From Pseudobdellovibrionaceae bacterium (GTDB lineage Bacteria > Bdellovibrionota > Bdellovibrionia > Bdellovibrionales > Bdellovibrionaceae), in assembly GCA_014376325.1 (NCBI GenBank), contig JACMRP010000144.1, forward strand, positions 1-7,044: a DNA stretch of 7,044 nucleotides. Direction: 5' to 3'. Under the pieces are notes generated by a model. That model worked only from the letters and a program-made list of their open reading frames with translations. It was not told the origin of the DNA and searched no databases. Every line of letters begins with the position of its first letter. Position 1 is the first letter of the stretch. A program made the position numbers and the translations under genes. Shown piece after piece: positions 6,639 through 7,044 of this stretch.

Positions 6639-7043
6639 TTAGCGATAACCGCCGTTGTAATTCTGGTACGCAGAGTTCGTTCCGGCCCTCGTGCAAACAC
6701 CGAGTCTGGATCCTCCGCCTGTTGCTTGGCAAGTTGCGCCACCACCACAAGAGTTGATTTGATCTACGAAACATGATTGGGCAACGTTGCGGTAACATGA
6801 ATTGTTCAAAGGGTAACCTTGAGTATTGCTGACTTGCGGAATGTTCACCCACTGGTTGTTATTCGCTCCCCAACCCCAGTAAACTGCGCCGTTTGAGTAA
6901 GGCTGAAAAGTTGCGGCGCTCACGCAACCAAGACCGTACTGTCCGTTATAGACGGGACGATAACCAAAAGGGCAATCGCAGAAGCTGCCGTTGTTCGAGC
7001 CATTGTAATATGGATTTACCGGGTACGCCGTGTATCCATTCGA
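6639..7043 (-). CDS. Unrecognised Cys-containing Gly/Asn/Tyr-rich protein, probably exported (C-terminal 134 residues)
   Basis: I do not recognise this family. The frame is open from the window edge (the start lies beyond 7044) to a TAA at 6639-6641. A GTG at 6923 is not a convincing start, because the composition upstream is the same. The visible part is rich in Gly, Asn, Tyr and Ser, with patches such as PYYNGSNNGS, PVYNGQYG, YWGWGANNNQW and YQNYNGGYR. It has eight cysteines at partial-residue positions 22, 24, 40, 83, 91, 99, 105 and 117. Residues 22-40 begin CDCPFGY and end in Cys. This recalls the end of an EGF-like module, but the final spacing (11 residues) is longer than the classical 4-8. 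A second cluster contains SCGGGATCQ and GGGSRLGVC. Cysteine pairs, low charge and low complexity suggest a disulfide-bonded secreted or outer-surface protein. This is an inference, since the signal peptide would lie outside the window. A probable terminator follows it. Confidence 0.7.
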   Translation of the reverse strand, partial: SNGYTAYPVNPYYNGSNNGSFCDCPFGYRPVYNGQYGLGCVSAATFQPYSNGAVYWGWGANNNQWVNIPQVSNTQGYPLNNSCYRNVAQSCFVDQINSCGGGATCQATGGGSRLGVCTRAGTNSAYQNYNGGYR

Positions 7044-7044
7044 C

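Noticed and set aside
6454..6852. 132-codon minus-strand frame spanning the prlC start, the terminator and the Cys-rich gene
   Set aside because: It is out of frame with both real genes and crosses the terminator. Its composition (Arg/Ser/Pro/Gln) is typical of a shadow frame.
6921..6923. GTG at 6923 as the start of the Cys-rich protein
   Set aside because: The frame continues open to the window edge with the same Gly/Asn/Tyr/Cys composition, and there is no ribosome binding site or signal peptide at this GTG.
7016..7026. TTACCGGGTAC resembling a LexA-type TTAC-N3-GTAA site
   Set aside because: It has a mismatch at the last position and lies inside the coding part of the Cys-rich protein gene, far from any start.

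Overview
The window holds six protein genes on two opposed transcription units, with almost no non-coding DNA. No stretch over 300 bases lacks a gene; the largest gap is 87 bases (6552-6638). I see no tRNA, rRNA, CRISPR, insertion sequence, phage gene or clear sign of horizontal transfer. The organism looks like a free-living or predatory Gram-negative bacterium of roughly balanced GC. Bdellovibrionota (Bdellovibrio-like) is my best guess, from the overall protein flavour and the Gly/Asn/Tyr-rich, cysteine-containing protein at the right edge. This is an impression, not a demonstrated placement.

Left part, plus strand (1-1932): the 3' part of an oxygen-dependent protoporphyrinogen oxidase gene (hemG, HemY type) is followed with zero spacing by a complete ferrochelatase gene (hemH). 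These encode the last two steps of protoheme synthesis: protoporphyrinogen IX is oxidised to protoporphyrin IX, then Fe(II) is inserted.

Centre, minus strand (6551 down to 1912): prlC (M3 oligopeptidase A), nadK (NAD kinase) and recN (SMC-like DNA repair ATPase) form a tight run. prlC and nadK share one base (TAATG), and nadK and recN are 24 bases apart. This looks like one housekeeping operon. recN converges on hemH, and the two genes overlap tail to tail by 21 bases in codon register.

Right edge, minus strand (7043 down to 6639): the C-terminal 134 residues of an unrecognised cysteine-bearing, low-complexity, probably exported protein. It is followed by a likely intrinsic terminator in the short gap before prlC.

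No new multi-gene system is evident; these are mostly core genes. The points worth a second look are small: a 10-residue tandem duplication beside the RecN Q-loop, the codon-aligned hemH/recN overlap, an open signal-peptide-like frame upstream of the prlC start that runs through the terminator, the lack of a visible LexA-type site near recN, and the uncharacterised Cys-rich protein.
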